Positions 39,601 through 46,230 of a DNA stretch of 64,000 nucleotides are shown piece by piece (positions within the stretch are counted from its first letter, which is position 1; the number at the start of each line of letters is the position of its first letter). The stretch is from NCBI RefSeq assembly GCF_008808095.1, contig NZ_CP023397.1:784327-848326 (forward strand), written 5' to 3'. The translations under genes and the position numbers were made by a program. Under the pieces are notes generated by a model. That model made no database searches. It worked only from the letters and a program-made list of their open reading frames with translations, and was not told the DNA's origin. This DNA comes from Pseudoalteromonas ruthenica. GTDB taxonomy: Bacteria > Pseudomonadota > Gammaproteobacteria > Enterobacterales > Alteromonadaceae.

Positions 39601-39770
39601 CGTTATCCCAATCACTGAAAATTATGAAATTTATGGCGCAAGATAGGCATATAGATAAAGATCTATTTGCTTTATTCTTAACGAGCGGCACTTACATGGA
39701 TTACGCAAGGCAACATCTTAACGATTCGCAGATTGATGACGTTGATATCAAAGATTACATAATCGGGTAG
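36615..39770 (+). CDS. Membrane-bound HD-GYP phosphodiesterase with Cache-like and solute-binding sensor domains
   Basis: 1051 aa. Membrane segment about 12-32; Cache-like periplasmic domain about 35-270 (DARQRPWFKNA); family-3 solute-binding domain about 275-510 (TLRVGVMDDYPPFEY); second membrane segment about 588-610; HAMP-like linker; then HD-GYP with YTGGHCARVPELAMMLA (about 683), LHDCGK (about 731) and HHEKLDGGGYPRG (about 948). All key HD and GYP residues are present, so c-di-GMP hydrolysis is likely. The HD and GYP motifs are about 217 residues apart, roughly 150 more than usual. The separate binding protein at 35400 may feed it a ligand. Confidence 0.9.
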   Translation: MEVNNKKKRFTIRVTLITTFIFACAFTAIAAISLHYYFSSSLAKNAAATQFELIATQVASQARRQEQAAVSLANVIKLQNIRGARSISGEQLARFSALLSAQEEVFSLFYGFSNGDYFEISNLESTPGIRRVWGAAPNDRWVVVQIYGQGGDRKRYTQFLDSKLNVRIQTEEPTDYDARQRPWFKNASHQSVNKMPPYMFSFIGRPGTSYAITGKNNVVAGTTVLLSSLSRYMDIPDYTLTGNGYLFDDNGEVSIEQRVDAPSELNVTPITLDDRQRVYLDKVGTLRVGVMDDYPPFEYSVSGQPRGYSVEHIRLLARKLGVELQFINGYRFPELVEQLKSGKIDMLLGLMKNEEREQFCVFANGHYETRIIATMRQGEAQGQQRLSDFKELRIAAQKGYAVTKFLKARMGNAHFIEYNDTLDALKGLNRGDVDVVFDDEVVINYIQAYFYIEGLEKVTQISELKSQSDFNFHHTVRKDLAPLMTFINRAINELKPSLKVDLKQKWLDFDSPRRRAELSQLPSKQLLDIAQQAPLRDRMHEIEIDNKTHYAYISRVEGLIGSGNQEYIALIVSEDEALSQLQWQVKKAMLVTLFVLFIVLIIISQMARNLANPIQRLIEENQKIGQRDYDHVHYVDSHIEEIHQLSSAMVNMSESICDFEAGQKELLDAFIQLIAQAIDEKSPYTGGHCARVPELAMMLAQEANNQQKGPFAHFGFNSKEQWREFEVAAWLHDCGKITTPEHIVDKGSKLECIYNRIHEIRMRFEVLYRDVRIDYLEAVNREPEEQLRFYATLQQRQKELKEDFAFVAKCNVGGEMMSEQDRSRLESIAEQTWYRNFDDCLGLSPAEQRRMKDFEHTTEGEEYLLADKKCHIFARNEREFSRNSGFGFNMEPTENKQNLGELYNLKIGRGTLTNEDRYIINEHIITTIRMLETLPLPEDLQRVPEYAGGHHEKLDGGGYPRGLIAEQMSVPARIMAIADIFEALTANDRPYKEAKTLSQSLKIMKFMAQDRHIDKDLFALFLTSGTYMDYARQHLNDSQIDDVDIKDYIIG

Positions 39771-39945
39771 TCGTCATTGTGCAGTTTGTTGTCTGAAGGT
39801 GGCAAGAACCAAAACATTTACATAAGTACACACTGTATGGTTTAGACTCCGCTAGCATAATACGAAAGCCGTTGACAGACTTGTGATCAAACTTTGCGCG
39901 AGGTTGTGAGCTTCTTATATTCGTTTTTATAGGTTATAGAGAATT

Positions 39946-39973
39946 GCAGCCTATAATTTATGGTTAGTTAGTA
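39946..39973 (+). repeat. Left attachment site attL (XerC arm and core, degenerate XerD arm)
   Basis: XerC-type arm GCAGCCTATAA (39946-39956), 6-bp core TTTATG (39957-39962), then GTTAGTTAGTA, which no longer matches the XerD consensus. This is as expected when XerC exchanges strands at the arm/core border: the left arm comes from the host and the right arm from the phage. Confidence 0.85.
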
Positions 39974-40006
39974 ACGGGGTTTCTATATTAGAAGCCCCGT
40001 TTTTTT
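39974..40006 (+). terminator. Hairpin with T tract just inside the left phage end
   Basis: ACGGGGTTTC and GAAGCCCCGT pair over 10 bp with one G-T pair, loop TATATTA, then T7 on the plus strand. It would stop plus-strand transcription entering the phage from the host HD-GYP gene side. It has no T tract on the minus strand, so it is not the terminator of the minus-strand phage genes. Confidence 0.75.
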
Positions 40007-40030
40007 ATGCACTTTAATCTCAGATTGAGA

Positions 40031-40453
40031 CTAATCGTTTGTGCCTGTTCTTCTGGCAATATCCCCCACAAGCTTAACTAGCTGGTCGTTAAGGGTTTGC
40101 ATGAACTCTTGTTGGCTCTGTGTCTCCTTCTTGAGGTTGTCGTATAGGCGCTTGTTTTGATCTGCCGACCACTTATAGCGGGGATAAAAACACAGTTGGC
40201 CGGGGCTGACTGTGTACCAAGGCGTTACTAGTTCAAACGTCTGCGAGTCGATATAGCAATCTTTCCAGCCGCCAGTATCAGGCAGATAACCCCGCGCTTT
40301 GATATCTAGGAGTATCTTAATAGGTTTCGGTGCGTCCCCTTTCTTGAGGTATTTGTGAATAGTCACCTCATGGACGCCCAGCTCTTTGGATGCTTTTCGA
40401 GCCTGAAAACCGTAAACCTTCCGGAAATTTTTGACGAATTGATGGTCATACAT
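40031..40453 (-). CDS. Phage HTH regulator (DUF3653-like)
   Basis: 140 aa. N-terminal helix-turn-helix about residues 12-35 (GFQARKASKELGVHEVTIHKYL), then a Trp/Tyr-rich domain (WKDCYIDSQTF, FYPRYKWSADQNKRLY) and a coiled C-terminus. This resembles the DUF3653 proteins found in vibrio filamentous phages and prophages. It probably regulates phage gene expression. It is the leftmost phage gene, transcribed toward attL. Confidence 0.75.
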   Translation of the reverse strand: MYDHQFVKNFRKVYGFQARKASKELGVHEVTIHKYLKKGDAPKPIKILLDIKARGYLPDTGGWKDCYIDSQTFELVTPWYTVSPGQLCFYPRYKWSADQNKRLYDNLKKETQSQQEFMQTLNDQLVKLVGDIARRTGTND

Positions 40454-41014
40454 GTTCTTTTACTCCTTTAAAACATTTAATGTTGGGAAAGGGGCAAAAG
40501 TCAAAGGAAAGTTTAAAAGCCTATATATATCAGCGATTTAAAAATGGTTAGTATCCACTAACCATGATTTATGTCCGGTCATCATAATTATAAAATCAAA
40601 AATAACGCTGTAAGTACATGATTTTACGATGAAATAGAGGGTTTTTGAGAGAAGTACAGAGTCTCATTTTGAGACAAAAGTGCAGTATTACTACACCTTT
40701 TTGCCCTTCGGGTTCGCCAGTTTTGAAAACTGATTTTGTTTGTGAGAGCAGTTAAGATGGAAAGAAAGCATCTACTGATTTACCAGTGTGCATAAAGGGC
40801 TTTGTCATCCACTGCTAGAAAGTAAACAAAAATAGCGGAACCCCCTACGGGCTTCCCCCGCGATTTTTATTGACTGTCTATCCGTTCCTGACCTTGGTGT
40901 CTCCATCATCAATATGCGGGCAGCCCTCGCTAAAGCGAGGCCCACATATCGATGATTTACTTAAGCCCTTTTAGCCCGTCATCAGTGACGGGGCCTTATA
41001 TTGGAGATTAGATT
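40454..41014. other. Phage intergenic region with several hairpins (candidate replication/packaging region)
   Basis: 561 bases without a convincing gene. Clear hairpins: CCTCGC TAAA GCGAGG (40925-40940) and CCCGTCATCAGTGACGGG (40975-40992), plus a GC-rich inverted stretch near 40836-40862 and another near 40700. Filamentous phages keep their complementary-strand origin and packaging hairpin in such a region. Which hairpin does which job cannot be told from sequence. Confidence 0.55.
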
Positions 41015-41200
41015 ATGAGCAGAAACAGCGAATACGAAGCACGCAAGAAAGAGCAGGGATTCAAGAAAATTACTGTTTGGGTGCCGGAGGAAGCGGCAGT
41101 TGATTTCAAGCTAATGGCCCAATTCGTGTGCGAGAACCCAAAACATACACCGTTTATGGCTAGGAACCTAACAACAGGCCGTATGGCTAAGGCGGTTTAG
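41015..41200 (+). CDS. Small phage protein, ribbon-helix-helix-like
   Basis: 61 aa, basic. KKITVWVPEEAAVDFKLMAQFV has the pattern of a ribbon-helix-helix DNA-binding protein (a beta strand followed by a helix), similar in size to Arc-type repressors. Start ATG 41015 with GGAG upstream. Lone plus-strand gene in this half of the phage, just downstream of the hairpin region; possibly a regulator of the intergenic region. Confidence 0.65.
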   Translation: MSRNSEYEARKKEQGFKKITVWVPEEAAVDFKLMAQFVCENPKHTPFMARNLTTGRMAKAV

Positions 41201-41218
41201 AGTTTTGATACTTCTTAG

Positions 41219-41896
41219 CTAGTTAATCTTAATAGGATGCTTTATCAGACTAGCTGTATCGGTAACTTCTACTATCTGAGATAAATCCCCTATTCTTAAT
41301 TGAATATAGTCAGGTTCATTTTCTTTTTTCAAAGCAATTCTATACTCATATTGCCATGAATATTCTATAAACTTAGTGAACACCCCTAAATTTCGGTGGT
41401 GTTCACTTCTTTCTAGGTAATCAACTTTTTTTGATAGTGAGTCCTCAATAGTAAACAAGTCCTCTCTTCTTGTTATTTCCTTTTTTAACTGCTCGAAGAA
41501 TAGGTTTATGTCTTTTCCATATATTATAGCTGCCTTATCTCCAAAATTTAAAAATTTCTCTGATAGGTATATGGTTGAGTTTTCTGATTTCTTAATATCG
41601 TCAATCGTGATAAGGGTCATACAATAAATTTTTGTTTCATCCTGGTGCACAGGTCTAATGTCAACTTTGTCTTTCAAATCCCTTAAAACTCTACCATTGA
41701 GCTCGATAGTGATATGTTCTGGTCGCAAGCTTGCCTCTAACCCTTCATTTTCATCCCCCCTTAAACAAGGGTCTATATCCTCAAGCTCTCTGAAATATTT
41801 GATAGTATTCATGTGTAAAAGACCTTGTTCAACAAAATCTTTTGTGTGTTCTTCTTTCATGAATTTTATTAGTGCTACTAACTTATCTCTTTCCAA
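41219..41896 (-). CDS. Phage cargo protein A, unknown function
   Basis: 225 aa, AT-rich. The N-terminus has the pattern FVEQGLLHMNTIKYFRELED followed by RGDENEGLEAS, and a later IYCMTLITIDD and KAAIIYGKDINLF segment. I have seen the GxLxMNTxxYFRxLE...RxDxxEG arrangement in scattered uncharacterised bacterial proteins, but cannot name the family. No membrane segment. Last gene of the three-gene cargo operon; a defence, superinfection-exclusion or host-modifying role is possible but not shown. Confidence 0.75.
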   Translation of the reverse strand: MERDKLVALIKFMKEEHTKDFVEQGLLHMNTIKYFRELEDIDPCLRGDENEGLEASLRPEHITIELNGRVLRDLKDKVDIRPVHQDETKIYCMTLITIDDIKKSENSTIYLSEKFLNFGDKAAIIYGKDINLFFEQLKKEITRREDLFTIEDSLSKKVDYLERSEHHRNLGVFTKFIEYSWQYEYRIALKKENEPDYIQLRIGDLSQIVEVTDTASLIKHPIKIN

Positions 41897-41931
41897 GCTT
41901 TTTCTTCCCCTAAATTTTTAGAGTTTTATTT

Positions 41932-42288
41932 TTATTGCTGGTTTATCTTTTTATAACCATCCGAAAGGCAGGTGCTTAAGTTGCTTTTCTCTGCCAAGTG
42001 AAAAACAGCTTGTTCATTATACATTGCTAATGATGATGAATATATTTCTTGAAATAGGTTGCATTCGTCACCTCTCCCTATTTGGTATATGGCATATAGC
42101 TCTGAAAAGCTTTCAGGGGATAGGCTTTTGATAGCCAAGAACGTGGGACACTCTAACAATGAACTTGTCTCAACTTCTTCTAATGTTAAGCTTTTACCAT
42201 CAATGACAGAGGTTTCTCCTTGTTGGGTTTGACTTGAACTGTGGGTTTCTATGATGGCATCCAGTTGGTCTTTTCTTAAATGTTTCAA
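41932..42288 (-). CDS. Phage cargo protein B, unknown function
   Basis: 118 aa, acidic, no membrane segment. N-terminal MKHLRKDQLDAIIETHSS is basic-amphipathic and followed by a Ser/Thr/Gln-rich linker; the middle (LLECPTFLAIKSLSPESFSELYAIYQIG) is helical. Not recognised. Lies 36 bp upstream of cargo gene A and 12 bp downstream of cargo gene C, so all three share one transcript. Confidence 0.65.
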   Translation of the reverse strand: MKHLRKDQLDAIIETHSSSQTQQGETSVIDGKSLTLEEVETSSLLECPTFLAIKSLSPESFSELYAIYQIGRGDECNLFQEIYSSSLAMYNEQAVFHLAEKSNLSTCLSDGYKKINQQ

Positions 42289-42300
42289 ATTTAATCCTTC

Positions 42301-42636
42301 TTAATATATGTCACATACATGAGAAACAATTCTTTTATTCTCTAGTGTAGGGTTCTCTGCGTAAATATCTAAATACTCTCTACACATTGAATCCGGTTGA
42401 AAACTATTTGCTATAGACTGCTCTGAATTTCTCTCAGGTTTATTTGTTGATAGCTCACGTACTGGAATTTTAATAGCGTCCATAGTTACACTCTTATTGA
42501 TAAGCTCTAATTGTTCTTCATAAATTTCTTGTTGGGCTTCAAGGCTAAACACATAGAGAAGAAGAATGACTGCGAACGCAGCAATGATGGCGCTAAAAAC
42601 CACGGCGAACATTTTTGAATAACTGACCTTGTCCAT
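42301..42636 (-). CDS. Phage cargo protein C, single-pass membrane protein
   Basis: 111 aa. One membrane segment at about residues 8-30 (KMFAVVFSAIIAAFAVILLLY), then a periplasmic or cytoplasmic tail of about 80 residues with two Cys (MCREYL, HVCDIY). Strong ribosome site (AGGAGGATACCTT before ATG). First gene of the cargo operon, directly behind its own promoter at 42663-42692. Confidence 0.7.
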   Translation of the reverse strand: MDKVSYSKMFAVVFSAIIAAFAVILLLYVFSLEAQQEIYEEQLELINKSVTMDAIKIPVRELSTNKPERNSEQSIANSFQPDSMCREYLDIYAENPTLENKRIVSHVCDIY

Positions 42637-42662
42637 AAGGTATCCTCCTGAGCAACAAGTTC

Positions 42663-42692
42663 AGCATAGATTAATATCCGCTTATATTTCAA
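42663..42692 (-). promoter_or_regulatory. Sigma-70-type promoter of the phage cargo operon
   Basis: On the minus strand TTGAAA (42687-42692), 18-base spacer, TATGCT (42663-42668), about 27 bases before the ATG of cargo gene C. It sits downstream of the zot terminator hairpin, so cargo expression is independent of phage structural genes and can continue in the repressed prophage. Confidence 0.6.
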
Positions 42693-42766
42693 GCTACTGA
42701 GATGAAATGTAATGTTTTATTTGTTTAGTGCTTTAGAAGTTGGGGAAAGGTTAGGGCAAGCGTCAG

Positions 42767-42800
42767 TGTGTACGCGCCCCAAAAGGGGCGAGCGCACACA
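42767..42800 (-). terminator. Strong hairpin at the end of the phage structural operon
   Basis: CGCCCC AAAA GGGGCG is the core of a longer stem extended by TGTGTACG-type and CGCACACA flanks. It begins right after the zot stop codon. There is no U tract, so it may act as an mRNA-stabilising or rho-assisted end, or as phage secondary structure. Confidence 0.6.
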
Positions 42801-44045
42801 CTAGCCACTTGTTGTATTGTCGATTAAATTGGGGTTAGCCATTTCATCTGGCATGCACGTTATACGTTGCCTTTTACCTTCAATTTCTACTTCGGCCACA
42901 CAGTCACCAAGTTTTCGAACTTTGTAGCTCATTGGGTAGTACGTATCGCCTTGGCTATCGGCGAAGTTCATTTGTATGCCTTTAGTGGTTAAGTGCCACC
43001 CAGCAATATAGATTGTGTCGTCTTTGACTTTTTGTTGTTGTTTGCCTGCAAAGAGGTTGCCATAGGATGGTAGGCCCGTTTCTTCGATATCCTCCTTTTT
43101 TTCTTTCTCTGGCTTAGGGTAGTAATACTCGTAAGGGGCAATAGGGTCTGCGTCACATGAGCCATAAAGGCTTTTGTATACTTCGTTGCAAGTGAACATG
43201 CCTTTTTTTGGCAACTCAGGTTCAAACGTCACTAGGGCGTTAACAGCGGTCGCCGCCATCAACGCCCCAACACAAAAAAAGTGCCAGCTCTTAACTTTGA
43301 GGTTTTTAACTGCATCTTTAAAGTCGCTCCATTTGTTTGTGTAACGGCCATGTGTGTACCAGCTGGGGAGCATGGTCGTTAGGCCGTAGTAGTCGTTAAA
43401 GTCACCTGTTTCTGCAATCAATTGCTCGGTTTCGTAGCAATCGAATATACCTGTGCCACGACACACCCATGTATCGACCTTGGCCGCATTGGCATGAGTG
43501 CCATAGCGCACGGTTCCAACATGGATTTTAGGAAGGGGCAATCTGTCACCCCAAGCCAGTTTCACCAAGGGGCCAATAAGGGGTAAGGTCATTCGGTCAG
43601 TACGTTTACAGTAAACTACATGCTCGGCAATGGTTCGTCGTGCATCAGAGTCTAGGTTCTCAATGTCCTGAATGATTAAGATTGCATCCCAGCGCAGTTT
43701 TCGAAGGAGTTTAAAAAACGCGTTCACGGGTGCGCGTTCTGGGTCTTTCCAGTTACGCGAATTTAAGAATATCCCGCATTCATCTAGCACCAGTAGGCCG
43801 TTTCGAGATTCTTCTATCTTCTCACCTTCATAACCAAGGGGCAGGGCTTTCAGACTTTGTATGTCGGGTATGTCCGGTAATCTAAATAGCTTGGTGTTCT
43901 TCATGTATTTGCCAAGCATCTTTTCGGGGTAGATATCGAGGTTCGTAGCAACCTTGCGACCCGCTAACAGATATTCACGGATGCGGGAGACAGACATTAA
44001 CGTTTTGCCGCCTCCCAGTTTGCCCGTAACAACATAGACCGCCAT
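42801..44045 (-). CDS. zot: Filamentous phage assembly ATPase, Zot / pI family
   Basis: 414 aa. Walker A GKLGGGKT (residues 7-14), Walker B GLLVLDECG (about 83-91), a membrane segment about 250-272, and a C-terminal periplasmic domain with four Cys. It powers virion extrusion through the inner membrane. The product also matches the phage-I core of Zot; no separate toxin evidence. The start overlaps pVI by one base (ATGGC/TAATGG type coupling). Confidence 0.93.
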   Translation of the reverse strand: MAVYVVTGKLGGGKTLMSVSRIREYLLAGRKVATNLDIYPEKMLGKYMKNTKLFRLPDIPDIQSLKALPLGYEGEKIEESRNGLLVLDECGIFLNSRNWKDPERAPVNAFFKLLRKLRWDAILIIQDIENLDSDARRTIAEHVVYCKRTDRMTLPLIGPLVKLAWGDRLPLPKIHVGTVRYGTHANAAKVDTWVCRGTGIFDCYETEQLIAETGDFNDYYGLTTMLPSWYTHGRYTNKWSDFKDAVKNLKVKSWHFFCVGALMAATAVNALVTFEPELPKKGMFTCNEVYKSLYGSCDADPIAPYEYYYPKPEKEKKEDIEETGLPSYGNLFAGKQQQKVKDDTIYIAGWHLTTKGIQMNFADSQGDTYYPMSYKVRKLGDCVAEVEIEGKRQRITCMPDEMANPNLIDNTTSG

Positions 44046-44413
44046 TAGGCTAGGAACCTGCGCGTTGATTTCTCAGCTAAGCGCTGTCTGAATTTCTTAA
44101 TCTCTAGGCCAATCATAAAGGTGGCGCTAGTGACATAGTAAGCTAGTACTAAACCCATGTAGTAAGGGAGGGTAGAGGGCAGCCAAGATATAAACAGGGA
44201 TAGCAAACCTTGCGTGATTGGACTCAGGCCGTTTACGACGCCAATAAGGATGTCATTCACCCAAAATAAAAAGGTTGATATTGCCGCCGCATAGATAGCA
44301 AATGCAGCTAGGCCTATCGCGATGTTCTTTATAACACCGGTGATAAGCAACGTCATAAACCAGATACCAATACGACTAACGAGTGCGCCTAAAAAGGCGA
44401 TAATAACGGGCAT
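44045..44413 (-). CDS. Minor virion protein pVI-like (DUF2523)
   Basis: 122 aa with three hydrophobic segments (about residues 5-25, 30-55, 75-100) and a basic C-terminus (KKFRQRLAEKSTRRFLA). The size, topology and place between the adsorption protein and zot match pVI of filamentous phages (DUF2523 family). It caps the virion end that leaves the cell last, together with pIII. Confidence 0.85.
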   Translation of the reverse strand: MPVIIAFLGALVSRIGIWFMTLLITGVIKNIAIGLAAFAIYAAAISTFLFWVNDILIGVVNGLSPITQGLLSLFISWLPSTLPYYMGLVLAYYVTSATFMIGLEIKKFRQRLAEKSTRRFLA

Positions 44414-44856
44414 TAGGTTAACCTCACTTTCTTAATATCTTCGTCAAGGCGATGGATGATGAACAGGATAAATAGAACAGCAACGATCCATTCTAGAAAC
44501 GCTCGTATCTGTGCAAACTCATCGCATGGATTGAACTCACCGATACCCAGCAAGCTGGTACTGGTGCAGTTATCAGAGGCCTTGGCAAACAGCTGAGGGA
44601 TTGAGTCGTAAGCCGTTGGGCTTAATCCTTGGATTGCGTCCTCACTGATGGCTTCATTGATTTGCTCTAGTGTGTCGTTATGGCCAGAGACGATATCGCC
44701 TGACTCGCTTAAATCTGGAAGAGCTACACCCTCGGCAGCGGCTTCACCTTCTTCAGGGCCACCCCATTCAAGTTGCTCTCGAATTCCATCAAGTTGGCCC
44801 TCGATACCGTCTACGGAATCGGTGATTTTTTCGGTTTCGGTTTGTAGGTTTCTCAA
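44413..44856 (-). CDS. C-terminal part of the pIII-like adsorption protein, in a different frame
   Basis: 147 aa, TTG start, overlapping the previous frame by 68 bases. Coiled-coil N-terminus (EKITDSVDGIEGQLDGIREQLEW), an acidic linker, a Cys pair, and a C-terminal membrane anchor FLEWIVAVLFILFIIH. It has no signal peptide of its own, so it cannot be exported alone. Joined to the N-terminal part it would give a protein of about 418 aa, close to the size of pIII in Ff phages. A +1 (or -2) shift between 44868 and 44789 is needed, for instance in the A6 run there. Confidence 0.75.
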   Translation of the reverse strand: MRNLQTETEKITDSVDGIEGQLDGIREQLEWGGPEEGEAAAEGVALPDLSESGDIVSGHNDTLEQINEAISEDAIQGLSPTAYDSIPQLFAKASDNCTSTSLLGIGEFNPCDEFAQIRAFLEWIVAVLFILFIIHRLDEDIKKVRLT

Positions 44857-45658
44857 CAGCAGTGACTATTTCGCCTTGGCCTTGCTCGGTTGCGTAGTTA
44901 TCGGGCCAGTTGTCACCGGTGCCATTATCGCCACCAGAGTCACCACCTCCGTCACCGCCGCCATTGTCTCCACCAGAGTCGCCACCTCCATCACCGTCAC
45001 CGCCGCCATTGTCACCACCGGAGTCGCCACCTCCATCACCATCACCGCCACCATTGTCACCACCGCCCGTACAATCATCGGTTTGGCATGGCTCTATGAA
45101 GTCATCGCCGTTGGGCACATCGCATGACTGTGGTGTGATGTAATGAAGGAAGTTTTCACCGTCCGGTGTGTTGTTCGATATGCACACACCGCCTTGAAAG
45201 CACGTAGATTGGCAGTTACGACCGTTGTAGCTAAGGCACAAATTTTGGTCTGTGTAATATGACCCGACGACTTCACCTTCGAATGTAGCGCAGCTATCCA
45301 TAGGCATTTGAAGGTCGACTGTGCAGCTGAGTTCAAAATAATAAGATGTATCGGGATTGGTAAATTTTATTCGAGCTGAGCCATTTGCATGTTCATAGGT
45401 AAACTCTTTCTGGTTAGGCTCTTGACCGAAAGTGAGTCGCGCACCACTCAAAGCATCCGGTAGTTGGTCTTGGTAGAATATATCGGGGACACCCTCAACA
45501 GTAACGGCATAGACGCCTTGACCATTTTGCTTTGCTGATATTTTAGAGCAGCTCGACCACTTATAACCGTTAGCAGAATGGGCTGGGGTAGAGTAGGCAA
45601 ACCCCAGTGCGATTAATGACATCGCCATTAGCCTGCAAAGGTTAATGAATATTTGCAC
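44789..45658 (-). CDS. N-terminal part of the pIII-like adsorption protein, with Gly/Asp-rich linker
   Basis: 289 aa. Signal peptide (LCRLMAMSLIALGFAYSTPAHSA), globular head with several Cys (about residues 30-190), then a Gly/Asp/Asn-rich linker (about 195-250) like those of pIII proteins. The frame ends in a basic nonsense tail (RNRKNHRFRRRYRGPT) and lacks the C-terminal membrane anchor, which is found in the overlapping frame at 44413-44856. It would bind the host receptor (pilus). Confidence 0.8.
   Translation of the reverse strand: MQIFINLCRLMAMSLIALGFAYSTPAHSANGYKWSSCSKISAKQNGQGVYAVTVEGVPDIFYQDQLPDALSGARLTFGQEPNQKEFTYEHANGSARIKFTNPDTSYYFELSCTVDLQMPMDSCATFEGEVVGSYYTDQNLCLSYNGRNCQSTCFQGGVCISNNTPDGENFLHYITPQSCDVPNGDDFIEPCQTDDCTGGGDNGGGDGDGGGDSGGDNGGGDGDGGGDSGGDNGGGDGGGDSGGDNGTGDNWPDNYATEQGQGEIVTAVEKPTNRNRKNHRFRRRYRGPT
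44920..45070 (-). repeat. Tandem 45-bp repeats encoding the Gly/Asp linker of pIII
   Basis: The unit GGDNGGGDGDGGGDS (15 residues) occurs twice, then a 13-residue version and a partial one. At DNA level the CCACC/TCACC-rich units are nearly identical, so copy number could change by slippage and alter linker length. Confidence 0.85.
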
Positions 45659-45677
45659 TGGGGTTGCCTCCTATTGG

Positions 45678-45962
45678 TTAGGTAGCTGCGCGAACTGCAC
45701 GCTTGAACAGACGAAGCAGAATGAAACCACCTAGAAACGATGCAGCGACAGGCCATGCTAAATCAATCATTGCTAAGCCATCGGTTTGCACCTGAGTCAT
45801 GGCGTTAGATGCTGCCTCCGGTACTGCGGCCATAGCACTACCCGAAGCTAATGCACCTAGACCAGCCAAAATTTGCACAGCTGTGCGGCGTTTCTTCGTG
45901 GGTGCGTCAGTGGCCTGATACACCCCGTTTTCGTTTTTCATGGTTTCGATTTGTTTGCCCAT
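45678..45962 (-). CDS. Major coat protein pVIII-like
   Basis: 94 aa, start ATG 45962 behind GAGGAG (the upstream in-frame start has no ribosome site). A long signal/leader of about 45 residues ends in SGSAMA, giving a mature coat of 49 aa: acidic N-terminus (AVPEAASNAMTQVQTDG), a hydrophobic middle and a basic C-terminus (RLFKRAVRAAT) that contacts the DNA. This is the classic major coat design. Confidence 0.92.
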   Translation of the reverse strand: MGKQIETMKNENGVYQATDAPTKKRRTAVQILAGLGALASGSAMAAVPEAASNAMTQVQTDGLAMIDLAWPVAASFLGGFILLRLFKRAVRAAT

Positions 45963-45982
45963 GATGATTTCTCCTCTTTGGT

Positions 45983-46093
45983 TTAAGTTGCCATCCACGC
46001 TATTCGGCGGAAGACGTACAAAATTGCAGTGCAGCTCCAGCCTATGGCATAAGCTCCAATGCAAAATGATATAAACTCGGATAGCTCAATCAT
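45983..46093 (-). CDS. Small hydrophobic phage protein (36 aa), pVII/pIX-like
   Basis: Reading MIELSEFISFCIGAYAIGWS then a short basic end; one membrane helix. ATG overlaps the stop of the preceding 46-aa gene (ATGA). Size and position just before the major coat gene match pVII/pIX, the small proteins that cap the first-emerging end of the virion. Too short for standard ORF lists. Confidence 0.7.
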   Translation of the reverse strand: MIELSEFISFCIGAYAIGWSCTAILYVFRRIAWMAT

Positions 46094-46230
46094 TTTGCTG
46101 ATGACTCCCAAGCGTTGAATCCTAAGCAAAGACAGACACACATCGTTGAATAGAAAATACAGCGACCAAGGTAGTAAACCGCATCAATGAGTTGCTGTAT
46201 TTGCTCAGGGTTTATATTCACGGTTTCCAT
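46090..46230 (-). CDS. Small phage membrane protein (46 aa)
   Basis: Begins METVNINPEQIQQLIDAVYY and continues into a Cys-rich hydrophobic segment (CIFYSTMCVCLCLGF). Start overlaps the stop of the 72-aa gene (TAATG) and its stop overlaps the next start (ATGA), so it is tightly coupled on both sides. Probably a minor virion or assembly protein; no family named. Confidence 0.65.
   Translation of the reverse strand: METVNINPEQIQQLIDAVYYLGRCIFYSTMCVCLCLGFNAWESSAK

Noticed and set aside
39974..40006. Terminator of the minus-strand phage operon
   Set aside because: The T tract is on the plus strand only.
44820..44840. Programmed -1 frameshift at the A AAA AAT-like run in pIII
   Set aside because: The downstream frame is +1 (or -2) relative to the first, so a -1 slip would enter the wrong frame.
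44648..45127. Plus-strand ORF rich in Ser/Pro and Thr
   Set aside because: It is the antisense image of the Gly/Asp repeat of pIII; the low complexity produces open frames on both strands.
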